Origin: Kryptolebias marmoratus
Lineage: Eukaryota > Chordata > Actinopteri > Cyprinodontiformes > Rivulidae
Assembly (NCBI RefSeq): GCF_001649575.2
Contig: NC_051448.1
Span: 20,030,384-20,094,383, forward strand
Direction of reading: 5' to 3'
Length of the DNA: 64,000 nucleotides
The notes beneath the pieces are model-generated. The model was not told the DNA's origin and did not search any database. It saw only the letters and a program-made list of their open reading frames with translations. Within the stretch, counting starts at the first letter, position 1. The number at the start of each line of letters is the position of its first letter. Of the stretch, positions 11,475 through 33,369 are shown one piece after another. A program made the position numbers and the translations under genes.

Positions 11475-12095
11475 ATACTACTTTTGGCTTTGAGCTAGCC
11501 TTTGCAACTTTTAGCTAACTTTTTGCTACTTTTACTACTTTTAACTATCATTCAGCTATTTCTAGCAAGCGTTTTGCTACTTTTGGCTAGCTTTTTGTTA
11601 TTTTTAGCTAGCCTTTTGCTACATTTACTTATTGTAACTACTGTTCTGCTATGTTTAGCTAGAATTTTGCTACTGTTACTTCTTTTAACTTTCGTTACAC
11701 TAGTTTGGTATATTTAACTAACCTATTGGTACATTTAGCTTGTAGCTAGCCTTTTGCTACGTTTAGCTTTTATCATGTGCTTTGCTACTTTTAGCTAGCT
11801 CTTTGCTACTCTATGTTCAGCTATAATTGTGATTCTTAGCTAGCCTTTGACTACTTTTAGCTAGCATCTTACAACTCTAAGCTAGCATTTTGCAACATTT
11901 ACTTCTTTTACCTATCCTTCTGCTACTTTTAGCTAGCATTTAGCTACTTTTAGTACTTTTAACTTTTGCTTTGCTAGTTTTAGCTTGTAGCTAGCCTATT
12001 GCTAGCCCATTGTTAGGTTTTACCTTAAGTTTTGCTCCTTTTGGCTTTTAGCTAACATTTTGCTCCTTTTAGCTAGGTTTCTGCTTATTTCAACC
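11475..12095. repeat. Degenerate TAGC-rich minisatellite (about 600 bp)
   Basis: Dozens of variants of TTTTGCTACTTTTAGCTAGC follow one another, with units of roughly 18-25 bp that vary in length. The palindromic core AGCTAGC recurs throughout. The leucine-rich frame at 11502-11717 is produced by the repeat. Confidence 0.85.
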
Positions 12096-13039
12096 CAGTT
12101 TCATCTTTTTCAGCGAATTTCAGCAATCATTCAGCATTCACTGTGTATTTTATTTTATTTTATTGCAGAAAATACAATTTCTCTTGTAAATTTAGGGTCT
12201 TTCATAATTTTTTTAAGCTTTTACTTCTTAAATTAGGTTTACTTGTACATGTTCTTAAATTATAGCATTACTATTAGCCTTCAGTAAGTCACAGGTGGAC
12301 AATATTTTTTTTCCAGCCACAAGTCAAATTGAAACATGAACACAATGTGCTGCCTATGCTGATTATATACAAGATCACATCATCTGCGTAGGATTTGCAG
12401 ACATTTGTTGACAACAGTTGTTGTATTTTGTAAACTGCTGAATACTTTGTATGAATATTCTTCCAGGTAGATGTATTAAAAGACCCTTTAAAGGCTGTTT
12501 GGTTTTTTTTATATATATCTTTACCATAGATGCCATGCTTGGTCAAACTACAATAGTATTTTTTTGAGCTAATTAACATAGTGCCTGTGAACCGACACTT
12601 CTCACAATTAATGCAGACATCAACTAATTCCTAAAAATGCATTATTTAGTCTTTGGTTGTTTTGAACATCGTTCATCTATGTCACTACAAGCTTTGACCA
12701 ATAAAAACTTAACAAAAAGTATTTAGGCTTGTTTAAGTCATCTTTTGTAAAATGGCAGAACAGCGAAATAGACTTGTTTTAACTATCTTAAAGAGTCATT
12801 AATAAAATTGTGGTATTCGTTCATTTATTTCAAGCTTTATGTTAATATGAGAATGTCAAGGGTTAGACTGAGTTGGCTCAAGCCCTGCCTCGGGCCATTG
12901 GGGTCTTTTTTTAGCAACGTAAGGATTTACTGTTCTGTTTCTGTAGCTGCTTTAAAGTACCTGTGTGTAACATTTATGTGGATCTACGAAGAGACTGAAA
13001 TACCTGTGTTTTATTAAAGCAGACTCAAGCAAAAAGGCT
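12096..13039. other. Intergenic sequence, nothing recognised
   Basis: AT-rich, with only short random open frames. Confidence 0.5.
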
Positions 13040-13580
13040 CCTTCTTAAAGGCATATTCTGGCCAACTTGAAGTGGAAAAGTCATGAACAGTGGTTATCTT
13101 ACCTGGTGTAGATACCTCTTTGAAAGACATAATTTTGGAGAAACAGAGTTTGTGTCGAACAGGACCAGCTCTTTGCTAGTCAGACGTAATCTGACTAGCC
13201 GTTAGCTCATCAGTCCTGTCAGAATTAAACTCTGTTTTTCCAAGCTGAGGTTGTGAGCCATGCCCCCAGGACAGAAGGCCTAGCTGAGTCAAAAGCTTCG
13301 CAGAATGACTTTGTTTAATAACTGACAGGAAAATGAACCAATCACAATCTGATGTAGAGTGGGTGGGACCAAAACAACTTGTGCTAAGCCTTCATGAAGG
13401 CCTGCAGGCCGTCTCAGATTACTGTGAGTTCTTTGTGTCCAAAGCTGGTATGCCGGAGATGAATAATGTAGTGAGCTTGTTAGCGTCTCCTTTTTCAAGC
13501 AGATCTTTTGCAGAGAACGGGATTATCTTTAAAAAAGGAAGACCAAGTCCAGCAGTGGAACGGACATAAAAAAAGGTGGT
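13040..13580 (+). repeat. Dispersed repeat family A, longest uninterrupted copy
   Basis: It begins CTTAAAGGCATATTCTGGCC, then GAACAGTGGTTATCTTACCTG, TTTGGAGAAACAGAGTTTGTG, CTAGCCGTTAGCTCATCAGT and CCTGTCAGAATTAAACTCTG. These landmarks recur at 341, 5275, 8935, 34648 and 59528. The family is non-coding and probably a non-autonomous element. Confidence 0.65.
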
Positions 13581-14104
13581 GAAAGGCGTTTTTTAGATGG
13601 ATTAATTTCATTAAGAATAGATCATCAACCTGGGCTGTAGCTGAATTTGTTCATTTGATGAAATCAGACCATGTCTGCAATCTACAGTGAAATTATAAAC
13701 TTTTGGAGACACTGGACCGGACCTTTGGCTGGTTGAGCGGCGCCACAGCCAGATCCTGGCTCATAGTAAAGGTCAGGAGAACAGATACTGAACGTTTTAT
13801 CAGTGTTGTTTCTGGGAAAGGAGGACGACATGATGAGGGAGGAGACTCCAGGGAGGACTCCCGTGGACCATCTCGTTGTGGACCATCACAGTGACGGTGG
13901 AAAAGACCCGGTTCACCTCAGGTACATGTCGCTTCTGATGGGCTTTGAATTCTGCTTTCACTAACTCTGGTTTTGAATTCTGCTAAATAGAGTTTATGAT
14001 GCGGTTTTGTTTCTCCAGCATCAGAGACTTTGTCCCATCACAGAGAGAGAAAATGGTCAGTTTGACACCTGCTGAAAGTCGAACCGCCCTGGAGGTACAG
14101 AGCT

Positions 14105-14395
14105 CCATGTGGCTCAGTGGTTAGAGCCGGTGTCCTATGCCAGGAATCACATGTCAAAGTGTCCCTGGGCAAGACACTGAACCCCTCATTGCCTCCGATG
14201 TGCCCCATTGGTGCATAAATAGAGTTTAAAGTACCGATTAGACTCTTTAGAATGATTTATTCAGGTTAGCTTTGTAGAGATGTAGCAGAGAGCTGTATGA
14301 TGGGTAAATGAAGGCACAGATTGTGTTGTAAAGCGCTTTGAGTGGCCTGATTAGCTAGAAAGGTGCTATATAAGTACAGTCCATTTACATACCAG
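14105..14395 (+). mobile_element. tRNA-derived SINE-like element E, sense copy
   Basis: The head TGGCTCAGTGGTTAGAGC fits a pol III box A. It is followed by TGTCCCTGGGCAAGACACTG and AACCCCTCATTGCC, then a LINE-like tail (AAAGCGCTTTGAGTGGCC, AAAGGTGCTATATAAGTACA). Box B is degraded. Antisense relatives lie at 8600 and 60895. Confidence 0.75.
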
Positions 14396-16802
14396 CAGCT
14401 GCCTAAATAGCTTCTTTTAACTTGTAGTTTGTTTACATTATAAACCTGTAATTAAAGAGAAGAGTGGAGTGAAGCGTTAGAGTCTGGCTTCATTTATTCC
14501 TGGTGTCTTGCCATCTGTGCTAAAAAAAACCAACAACATTTATTGTGCTTCTACACAACATTTTATGGCAACACACGAAGAGCTCATGGTGCATTCAAGT
14601 ACAACCTGTGAATTTATTAATCCTCGCTGAGACAGGAGTCGCTCCAAATGAAAAGAAATTTGAAGGTTATTTAGGTACACAAAGAATTTCAATAGTACAA
14701 TTTTATTTTACATGATGAAAAGTAAAAGTCACATATATATCAACCAGTGTTGTAGTCTCAAGGAGCACGGAGAGGAGCTTATATCATCCTGTTTTAAAAA
14801 AGGGAAACTAAAGCTGCACTTTGTCATAGCTAAAGTGAAAAAGTGGAAGCTGCTGCCTGTAATTTTTGTTACAGTGACTTGTACCAGAGGTGTGTCGAGC
14901 TCAAGGCCTCCTATTTGTAGCACGAAGGATCACCCTTTTCCCATGACCTCTGACCTACTGTCGTCTTTCACCAACTGTTCTCTGAAAAGATCTTTCTGAC
15001 CTGAGTTCATCTTGGTTGTTTTGGGTCACGTGTATACACTCGTGGACCTCAAATCAATTATTCACAGATTGTTTACATGCCTTCCTAAGGCTCGTGCAGG
15101 AAAACATGATTCATTGCTGGAAACATGATTCATTGCTGAAAATAGATACGTTCATTTGATTACGGAGCTTTTGAAAACATGAAAAACGATTGCTGATCGT
15201 TATTTGCGAGCAGTTATTCAATATGAGAAATTATTTGAGGGTTTTAGCAAACTTTGTACTCAGTTGTGAGTGAAAGAATCTCCGGACGGAGCGAGATAAA
15301 ATCTTTCTGCAGCCCAAAGGTCTTTCTGGCAGCAGCAATCTAAATGTTCCAGTTGTCATCAAACCTTCGTCATAACAAACAGAAGAGAAAACCTTGGTGG
15401 GTGACTGCAATTCAGTTCGTTTTTGGAGTTTGTTTTGTGTTCGACGTGTAAAGATTCTTCCCCTCGTTTGTCTTTGTTTTGGTTTTGTAACCTGAATTAA
15501 AGAAACATTTTTGCTCAGTGTTTTTAAGTCCAGCAGATTAAAGTAAAAGAAAACTATAAAGAGAATCTTAAGTTGAGACGGAACTTCTCATGCTGTTAAG
15601 AAAGAATTGCTCTATTTTGCGCGTTGCCTGACTCCTGACTCCTGACTCCCGCTGCATCAGCTGCAAACATCATCACTCCTCAGGTGACCTTGGACAGAAC
15701 GCTGACCTCTCACCCTCAACTGGCTCTGGGCCTTCACCTGCCTCCTTGCCGTGGTCCTGTCGAGACCTGAGCAGCCTCTGAGTTCCTTAAAGACAAAGTG
15801 ACAACTGACCCTCCAGAGCTTCTGATCCAGTGAAGCACTTTTAACTCTGTGTGATTAGAAAAATAAAAGAAGAAGCCATTTTGGGTCGGGCTATTTTCAT
15901 TTTAACTGAAGCATATTGATAAAAGAAAACATCTATTTCCAGTCTGATGTTTCCTCAAACTAACCTGACAAGAAATAGAAAACATTAATCCTAAAATCCA
16001 AACATTCAGTTCAAAGATTTCTTCTGTTTCAGAGAAATTAATAATCACTATTTACTTGTTGCTGTGTTTCATCTTGATAAATACATCCTCTTTTAAAGTA
16101 GTTACCTAATGGTTCTTCCTCAAAAACATTCCATAAACTCCTAGTGTTAATTTTATTTTGTGTTAATCTAAATGCTTATTACCGATTCTATTTTGTTAAT
16201 TTAGCTTTATTTGTTTGTAATAAAACCTTAAAGAGAAAATGCAGTTTCCTCCTTATCGTGTGATAAAGGGTTCCCTGGGATGATCAACATTTGAGATCTG
16301 ATGAACGAGCACTTTAATCTGATGAATGGGCAGTTTAATCTCGAGATTAGTTTCGTACACAAACAAACCGAAGAACATAGAATTGCACATCATGTTGTCA
16401 CATCACATTGCACGAGTGGAGGGAAAAAAACAAAAAGAGGCTGCCGCTGCATTATATCACACGATCACGTCCTGCCTTATCTCCAACGCTCTAAAGCGTT
16501 GCTTTCTGTCATAAAGGTCGCCAGACATCGACATACAGATTTAACGCCTAACAGCAAGGATATGGTGAGAATAAAAGGCACAGTGATACAGAGAGAGGAG
16601 TTTGACCACTTTGTTAGACCCTGTCCCCTCATCACAAGTTGAGGTAAACAGCTGAGCACTGGGGACCACATACCGATAAATCATCTCTCATTACCCCTAC
16701 GAACCCTACGGACCCTAAATAATTCTCTACACCACGGTGTAACGTCGGTGGCTTCTCCTTGATCTAGTTTATCAGAATGCATTTCCTAGCTGATAACAGA
16801 AA
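14396..16802. other. Intergenic sequence, nothing recognised
   Basis: No exon with splice sites and protein similarity was found. A frame at 14712-14999 contains VTVTCTRG, which superficially recalls the IL-17 VGCTCV motif but lacks every other family feature. Confidence 0.5.
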
Positions 16803-16810
16803 TATGTCAC

Positions 16811-17405
16811 CAGTGGTGGACCATAACGGAGTACATTTACTTGATTACTGTACTTAAGTACATTTTTTTTGAGAATCTTTACTTTACTTGAGTATTTTTT
16901 TGGGAGGGAACTTTTAACTTTCACTCCACTACATTTCAAAATCAAATATTGTACTTGTCGTTGTTACTTCTTGGTAATACATTCAACCTTAAACCTCTAT
17001 TCCATAGTGAAAGTGTGAGGAGAATCAAGACTCTCTGGTTTGGTGTGTTTTCACTTAAAAAATCCTTATTTTTTTGTGGCATTTTTATGCTAAAGTTCTT
17101 TACAGGTGATGTAGAAGTTGCAGCAGAGTGTTTCTTATCAATACATCAGGTGGTTTCTGAAAGTTACAAGGTTCTGCAAAATTACTCTGAAAAATTATAC
17201 AGCAACATCCTGATATTAGAAAATTTCATTTGTAGTTTTTGAATACTTAAGTACTTTTGAATGCATGTACTTTTGAATACTTAAGTATTTTCAAAAGTGA
17301 GTACATTTTTGACCGAGCAACTTTGACTTGTAGTTGAGTAAGATTTGACCATGAGTATCAATACTTTTACTCAAGTACTATAGTTGAGTACTCCGTCCAC
17401 CACTG
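16811..17405. mobile_element. Non-autonomous hAT-like DNA transposon, 595 bp, with 8 bp target-site duplication
   Basis: The left end CAGTGGTGGACC and right end GTCCACCACTG are inverted repeats. They are flanked by TATGTCAC (16803-16810) and TCTGTCAC (17406-17413), which match at 7 of 8 positions. An 8 bp duplication and CAGTG-type ends fit hAT elements. The interior is a string of 'AAGTACTTAAGTA' motifs with no transposase, so it is a MITE. Confidence 0.8.
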
Positions 17406-17680
17406 TCTGTCACAAAGCTCGAAGTGCGCCTGAGTCAGAGTGACTGACTTTGAAAGGAGGCCAAGGAGGAACGGTCCCAGGTCCCCGTCGATCTCAACGC
17501 GAAACACGCCACTCAGCTCTTTAGAGTTTGCACCCCAGAACCTCCTGATCAGTTTGCGCTGCCGGAAACAGTGGCAATCGGTTCCAAACACTCTTCTGCA
17601 CTTATTGCACGAAGGAGAGGACTGGCAATCCGTCTTATTCAGTAAGAGAGGGGTTATGGGGTTATACTGTGTATGCTAAA
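17406..17680 (-). pseudogene. Unidentified open stretch next to the hAT insertion
   Basis: The minus strand stays open for about 85 codons. It includes a Cys/His-rich segment (CNKCRRVFGTDCHCF) and a smooth run ending GPFLLGLLSKSVTLTQAHF. The hAT element has inserted immediately past it. Composition looks coding, but I do not recognise the family, see no start codon and see no clean splice pair. It could be a transposon-derived fragment or a dead exon. Confidence 0.3.
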
Positions 17681-17930
17681 ACTATTACATGTAAAGGTCG
17701 AATTAACTACTTTAATGGCTTCCTGCCAGTCGTCCTCAATGTATACCGTGTAGACTTGAGCAACTCTTGTGTTCAGCTCGATCAAAGCCAGGTTCATGCT
17801 CTGAAAGTCTCACTGTTCACCTACAAACCAGGTGCAATGGTTGCTGCAACCACCAGAAATGTCACTGAGGGTAAAGTTTACTGGCTACATGAGTGACTGC
17901 CAAATGTATTAAAAGAAAACATCATAAAAA

Positions 17931-17940
17931 GAAGAAGAAG

Positions 17941-17970
<30 letters not shown>
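17931..17970. repeat. (GAA)n microsatellite
   Basis: About 13 GAA/AAG units in a row. The poly-Phe frame on the other strand is an artefact. Confidence 0.95.
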
Positions 17971-17972
<2 letters not shown>

Positions 17973-18856
17973 GTGATTTCCCAGCCAGCATGCAGGTGCG
18001 TGAACTCTGAGAAGTCTGGCTCTCACACAAAGCGATGTCCGGATTTGGCGGGGGTTCAGACGCTTCTTGGAAACCGAGGTGTCGAGGCAGGAAGACGTCT
18101 CACCCAAAGGCAGTGCTGCTGGGGAAATCTCAAAGACGTCTCAAGTCAGCATTACTGATGGCATTTCTTTCCATCCGAATTTGCTGCTGCAGACAACAAC
18201 GACAAAAGAAAAGCGGCCGACCTAACCGCATCAGGACGTGCGTTTTGTTAGAGTTATAGTAAACATTCCAGCTCCGATTCTAAACCTAAAAACAGATGAT
18301 TATCTTTGAAACATAAATCAGATACATTCGTCTTTTTTCCAGTGGACAGTTCCATTTATTGATTTTAGGAATCCTGTTTGGTCACATTCATGCCAGATAC
18401 ATTTCACAGTTCTCTGAAATGAAACACTAGCTTAAACTATAAATCCTTATAAATCCATAAATCACTACATTACTAAATCCCACAATGCATTTTTCTGCGC
18501 TTCAAGGCCATACTTTTGTTTTTCTCTCACATGATTAAAATCAACGGGGGGGGGGGGGGTGTTAAGTATCTTCCTCAAGAAATAAATAAACAAGAAGCGC
18601 TCAGAGAGCCCAGACATCCTCCAAGGCCACAGCGTGATTAAAAAAAAAATAGTGTGATCCGGTTCATGATCTGGATCTGTTATTTTTTTGGGACAACCCC
18701 AACATTTCCTGAAAAGTTAATCTAAATCTGTTCTTTGGTTTTTACCTGATCTATGCTAACAGACAGACAAACAACTGAGAACAGAACTTCCTTGGTGGAG
18801 GAAACAAAAGGGTCACATGTAGGAGGAGAGAGAAGTTTTTAACAAAGGGGTTACCT

Positions 18857-19285
18857 GTGACCTTGACCTTCGATCTCATGAACCTTGAAATCAACAGGCA
18901 TCATCTTTGACCCATGATGTGTCCAGCTGTGCAGTTTGACAGTCCTGCATTACACTGCTGCAGAGTAAGAGCACTAGGTCAACTATAATGTTGACCTTTG
19001 ACCCCATGACCTTGAAATCAATAGTGATCACCCTGGACCAATAAGGTGCCCATCTGTGCAGCTTAATTTTCCTCCGTTACATGGTTGCATAGTTAGAGCA
19101 GAAGGTCATCTGGGACCTTGACCTTTGGTCCCATCACCTTGAAATCAATGGTGATCACCCTTGACCCATGAGGTGTCCAGCTGTGGAGTTTAACATTCCT
19201 GTTATACAGCTGCAGAGTTAGAGCACAGGCTGATCTGTGACCTTGAACTTTAATCTTGAACTTTGACCGGATCACCACCAACATC
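18857..19285. repeat. 127 bp tandem repeat, about 3.3 units
   Basis: The landmark CCTTGAAATC starts at 18883, 19010 and 19137, exactly 127 bp apart each time. Units share a core of GTGACCTTGACCTTTGACCC, then ATCAATGGTGATCACC, GGTGTCCAGCTGTGCAG and AGTTAGAGCA. A partial fourth unit ends near 19285. The flanks (18760-18800 and 19360-19410) carry the ACAGACAGAC and CCTCCTTGG-type sequence often seen around fish repeats. Confidence 0.85.
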
Positions 19286-20313
19286 TAATCACTTGTTCCT
19301 TGCACCATGTTTGATGTTTCCTGAAAATGTGTTCATAACTTTTTGAGTAATCTTGTCCACAGAGAGACAGACAGACGCTCCTGAAAACACAACCTCCTCG
19401 GGAACAAATAAATAAAAGTGTGATGTCGGAGGCAGAGAATCCCCTTCTATATAGGCCTACTTTGTTTTCTTTACAGTTTTAGCAATGATCTTGCCTCATC
19501 TGTTAGCAGCCAAAGTATGAGTTGGGATTAACTCTCAGCTACTACCACACCACATTTGAGCTCGGTACCTTAAACTAGATTACTGCTGCATTTACCCCAT
19601 TCATACCAGAGAAAACCACAGCACCTACCACACAAAACCTGCGTTTGGGAGTAAATTTAGGGTTTAAATGATAAAAACAGGAAAGTTTTTGGACCATCTG
19701 CTCAAGGAACGTGATCCCCACGACCTTCAGGGGTCGTTGAAGCCATTATTATGTTCAGCTTAAAGCTGAACTGAAAAGTGTTCTGAAAGAAAATCAGAAA
19801 ACATGCTGTAAAAATTTTAAAAAACATATGCTATTTTAAAAAAAATACCAAATATTGAAGAAACCCTTCGATTGTTTTTGGCTTTTTCCCTGACCCCCCC
19901 TGATGTGTGAGGTCCTCAGAGCTGCTGAGGTTCACAGCATTCAGCCATTCATCAGTGAGTGGATGAATACCGGTACAATATGGTTCAGTTTGTTGGAAAT
20001 AATTGTTTGAATCGGCCTGAAAATACCACTGGAGTTTCATTTTTTTGGCTTTCCGAAAGATAAAAACCTTCGTCAGATTTGGATCCATGAACTCCGATGT
20101 GGGAATTACTATCAGCTTACTAAGGGTCCACTGCCCCCCCAGGACCCCACCTGGCTGGAAGAGACGCTTCCCTTTAAAAAAAGTGGTTTATTTGTCTAAA
20201 AAAATAAATAAATCAATATTTAATAACTGGAGTCTTTTCTAAGACACCTCATACGGTGGAAGACACCAAGCTACGGCTCCAACAAATCAAGAATCCAATC
20301 AACTCAGGTAGAT
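19286..20313. other. Spacer between the 127 bp array and the mcm3 3' end
   Basis: No gene seen. A fragment of repeat family C (ACTCTCAGCTACTACCACAC) lies near 19500-19580. Confidence 0.5.
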
Positions 20314-20572
20314 TTTATTTTTTTAATAACCAGCTGCAGTTAATAATTGCAAAACTTAACTATGTACAAAATGGTGAGAAAGAAAAGCAGAGGAGACGAC
20401 ATTATTGTGGTATAAACTTCCATCAACGGTTTCATAAATCCATCTCACAAACACAAAGATCTGTATCCATGTAAAACCCTAAACTTCCTTTATGTCACGT
20501 TTTCATGCCACCCACTCCTTTCCAGGCTTTTCATTTCATTTAGATAAAGCAATCCTCTTCGCCCTCCTCCCC
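20314..20572 (-). other. mcm3 3'UTR with candidate poly(A) signal
   Basis: TTTATT at 20314-20319 is AATAAA on the minus strand, about 255 nt after the mcm3 stop codon. It is the nearest convincing hexamer. Confidence 0.5.
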
Positions 20573-30312
<9,740 letters not shown>

Positions 30313-30560
30313 GATGTCGAATGAATTATTTTCCCTGAAACCTCAGAGTTTCACTGGTCCGCTGCGTCTGCCTGTCGCCGTCCAGCCGCTTCGCCAACTG
30401 AAGGGTTTTCGCGCCACTGCGTGCCGGGCGCAGGGGCGGCGTGACGTCCCATTGGTCGACGCTGCACGCGCTCTTTTGCATACTCGGCGGGTAAAAGCAG
30501 AGGAGGCTCACGTGACACGTGGCTCCGCCCTCCTGTCGAATGGGCGCGAAAACTGCAGAA
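30313..30560 (-). promoter_or_regulatory. mcm3 promoter with paired E2F sites, CCAAT box and CRE-like site
   Basis: Directly upstream of the mcm3 ATG. TTTTCGCGCC at 30406-30415 and GGCGCGAAAA at 30543-30552 are consensus E2F sites in opposite orientations. ATTGG (30451-30455) is an inverted CCAAT, and GTGACGTC (30441-30448) is CRE-like. The region is GC-rich and lacks a clear TATA. MCM genes are classic E2F targets. Confidence 0.75.
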
Positions 30561-30644
30561 AGGGGCGGGCTTCAAGTGACGAAAGGAAGAAGGAAAAGAC
30601 GCGTTTTTAATTTCGACCACTAGATGGAGACAAAAACACGTGTT

Positions 30645-30960
30645 ATCGAGAAAAGTTCACTCTGAGTGTTTGTTTGGTCATCGTGTCAGCAAAATATCTT
30701 ATGAACAACTGATAAAACTCCCAGGAAGTAATTATTAGATGTATATCTACTACTGATTTATCACTGGAGTCAATACATTTTAATATGGACGCCACAGCTA
30801 ATAGACTTTAGCAAACACAGAAATGGCTATAACTCAGCTAATTATACAGATATTGAGCTAAAGTTTGGAGTGGTCGTAGCTGAGAGTCATTCTCAACACT
30901 TCTGAGTGTGACATCTTCTGATATCACGTCAGATTGCACATATTATTTTAGATTTTAAAC
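30645..30960 (+). repeat. Dispersed repeat family C
   Basis: It shares GTCAGCAAAATATCTTATGA, ATGGACGCCACAGCTAAT, CAGATATTGAGCTAAAGTTT and GTAGCTGAGAGTCATTCTCA with the copy at 21355-21640. It begins about 85 bp beyond the mcm3 promoter block. Confidence 0.6.
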
Positions 30961-33360
30961 ATCAAACATTTGTCAATAAGTTACCTGCATGTAAGCACTG
31001 TGATCATTTGTAGATACAATGTTAGTTTTGGCAAATAGTTATTTAGTTTTAAAAGTAAGCCGAACAGTTAGCAATAAATTACAATAACACAAATGAATAA
31101 AAACACATGCGCTTGCCAAACAAGAATCCTGTTTCAATGTCTGAACAGTGTTTTATAACTGATTGATAATGCTTAATAATGTGTTAAAAAAACACCTCAC
31201 AAATAACCTATTTATAAAACATTTATAAATCAGTTATAAGGAGGACCTTTAAAATGAAGTGGGACCAACAATTTTCACCTAAATAAAATAAATATCAATA
31301 TTAGAATAAATTACTCAACTCACTGAAGTAGTCAAGTGTTTTCCAATTAACTGTTCTAATTATCAGAACCAGCACTTCTAAAAACATGGGATATGTTGTG
31401 TAATCCAGTCTGTCTGTAGATCACAAGCTGGTTAAAACAAGTTTACATCGAGGCTAGATGTCTACTTTGTACTGCCTGCAGTCACTACTGATCACAGTCA
31501 CCACAGCCAGACCCCAAAGGGTCATGTAGTTATCAGTTTTTATGTTGTCAGTTTCAGTTTCCCAAACCAAAACAAGAAACCAGACTGAGATCAGCAGAAA
31601 GGACCTGCATGAGAAGTGACAGAAAACCATGGAAGCTGGCTCTGCTACGCACAAACCATTTAACTGATGCAGCAGTTTGGATTAAATGTTTATTAACTTG
31701 CAAAACAGTAAAATATCAGCAGTTAAAAATCAATTTGAAAATTGTAATAAAATTGTAATTATTTTATAGTAAAAATGTTTAAGTGACATTAACTCCAGAC
31801 ACTGGTAGCAGGGCTCTGGTTAGACGAAGCAGACATGTAAAGCACTTATTTACTTAAAGTACAGTTATGTTCTGGTCTGCTTATAATTGTTACAGCACAG
31901 TTATGCGTCAGGTTTTGCCCCTGGTAATGTTTCACTGGGCTCATTACGGAAAATTCATGTTTTCCAATTTCACATAATGCGTGATATATGTTTATTTAGG
32001 CAAAATAAGGCTATTTCTATGTGTTTTTGGACTGATGACACAGCATATAGTATGTACAAGGCGTTAACAGCGTGTGGCTTTGACTTTCAAACAGCACAGA
32101 GTGATACACAAAGCTCCTCACAAGATGGCTGCCATAAATTTTGCCTAGCAAAATCCAGTGTTTCTATGAGACGCAGAGCTGCACTTTAAAGGTGAAATGA
32201 AATAAAATATTTAAAAAAGGAGTTTTTATGTTTTTCTTTTAGTTAAACACTTTCATAAAACACTCCAGTGGTCCATTTCTCTGATTTGAAACGTTAATGA
32301 TTGATTTTAGAGTTTTTGTGTCAAAATCCCAAAGTGGGGTGATTGTGTTGGCGGAGGTACCTCCACGCTGGTGGCAGACCGCTGTAGGACACTGTGGTGG
32401 TTATTGTCTCAGTGTTTATCAGGGAAATTGGAAGCAGACAAAGAAGAACGTTTTGTTAACAAAAGTACCAGTTTGAAAACATGTTTTGTTTTGTTGTTTT
32501 TTTTTGGTCTGGAGTGATGGTGTCAGGAACTGAAGTCCCACCTTTCACAGGAGAAACCCCCGAGCTTTACAGTGATGTCACACAGTCTTCAAGGAGTTTC
32601 CCATTCGGACAGCTAGAGGTGGCCGGTGCCGGTCCGATAGGCGGTGGTTCTTCTATTAAAGGTTTATATTTCAGGTGGTCCTCTTCAAAACATTAACTCC
32701 ACAGTCAGTCTCCAGACTTTGGGTTGTAATTTTCACCAGGTGCTAAACTAACAACATCCATCAAACATTCTTGTCCTTCTTGAAGCTGAAGAATATCTCA
32801 GCTGTTGGAGTTTTGGGTTAATTTACACAATTAATTACAACCATTTCACCCCCACACTGTCTGTATTTGCTATTTCCTGCGTTGTTAGCGTTCAATACGT
32901 CACACTTCAGAGTGATTACGGAAATAGTTAAGGAGACCCTAGTAATTTTTTCAATTTTTTATTACTATTTTAAATTAATGTAATTTTTTTAAATGAGAGA
33001 CTCTGAAAACAAGCACCTTTTTTGACTTTCTTTTTATTTATATTAGCTTCAAAGCACTTTTCAGTCGCCTTCAAACTGAGGGTGCAGTACTCTGTGTTGG
33101 CCAGTAGATGGAGACAAACGTGAAGACTCAGACATGCCAAACTCCAACACCTTCAGACCTCTAATGTGTGCCGGCGGGAATTTTAGGCAAAAATTTTAAC
33201 GTTTTGGACCATTAGAAGAGAAACAGCAAACATAATCACAGTGTTTGTATTTTAAAAAATATATTTACAGTATATGTAATATTTGAATGTCTAAATAGCA
33301 CTTCTGAGCGTTTCTGGTCATTTCGACTCCGCCCAACACTTCCAGCCCTCCGGCCGGATC
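30961..33360. other. Spacer between divergent mcm3 and paqr8, no gene recognised
   Basis: AT-rich, with short random frames only. Distal regulatory sequence for either gene may lie here but nothing specific can be shown. Confidence 0.5.
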
Positions 33361-33369
33361 AGCTGAGTT

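Noticed and set aside
14712..14999. Possible second IL-17 exon (VTVTCTRG resembles VGCTCV)
   Set aside because: No flanking splice sites in phase, no preceding cysteine pair, no LVLRR strand and no basic tail nearby.
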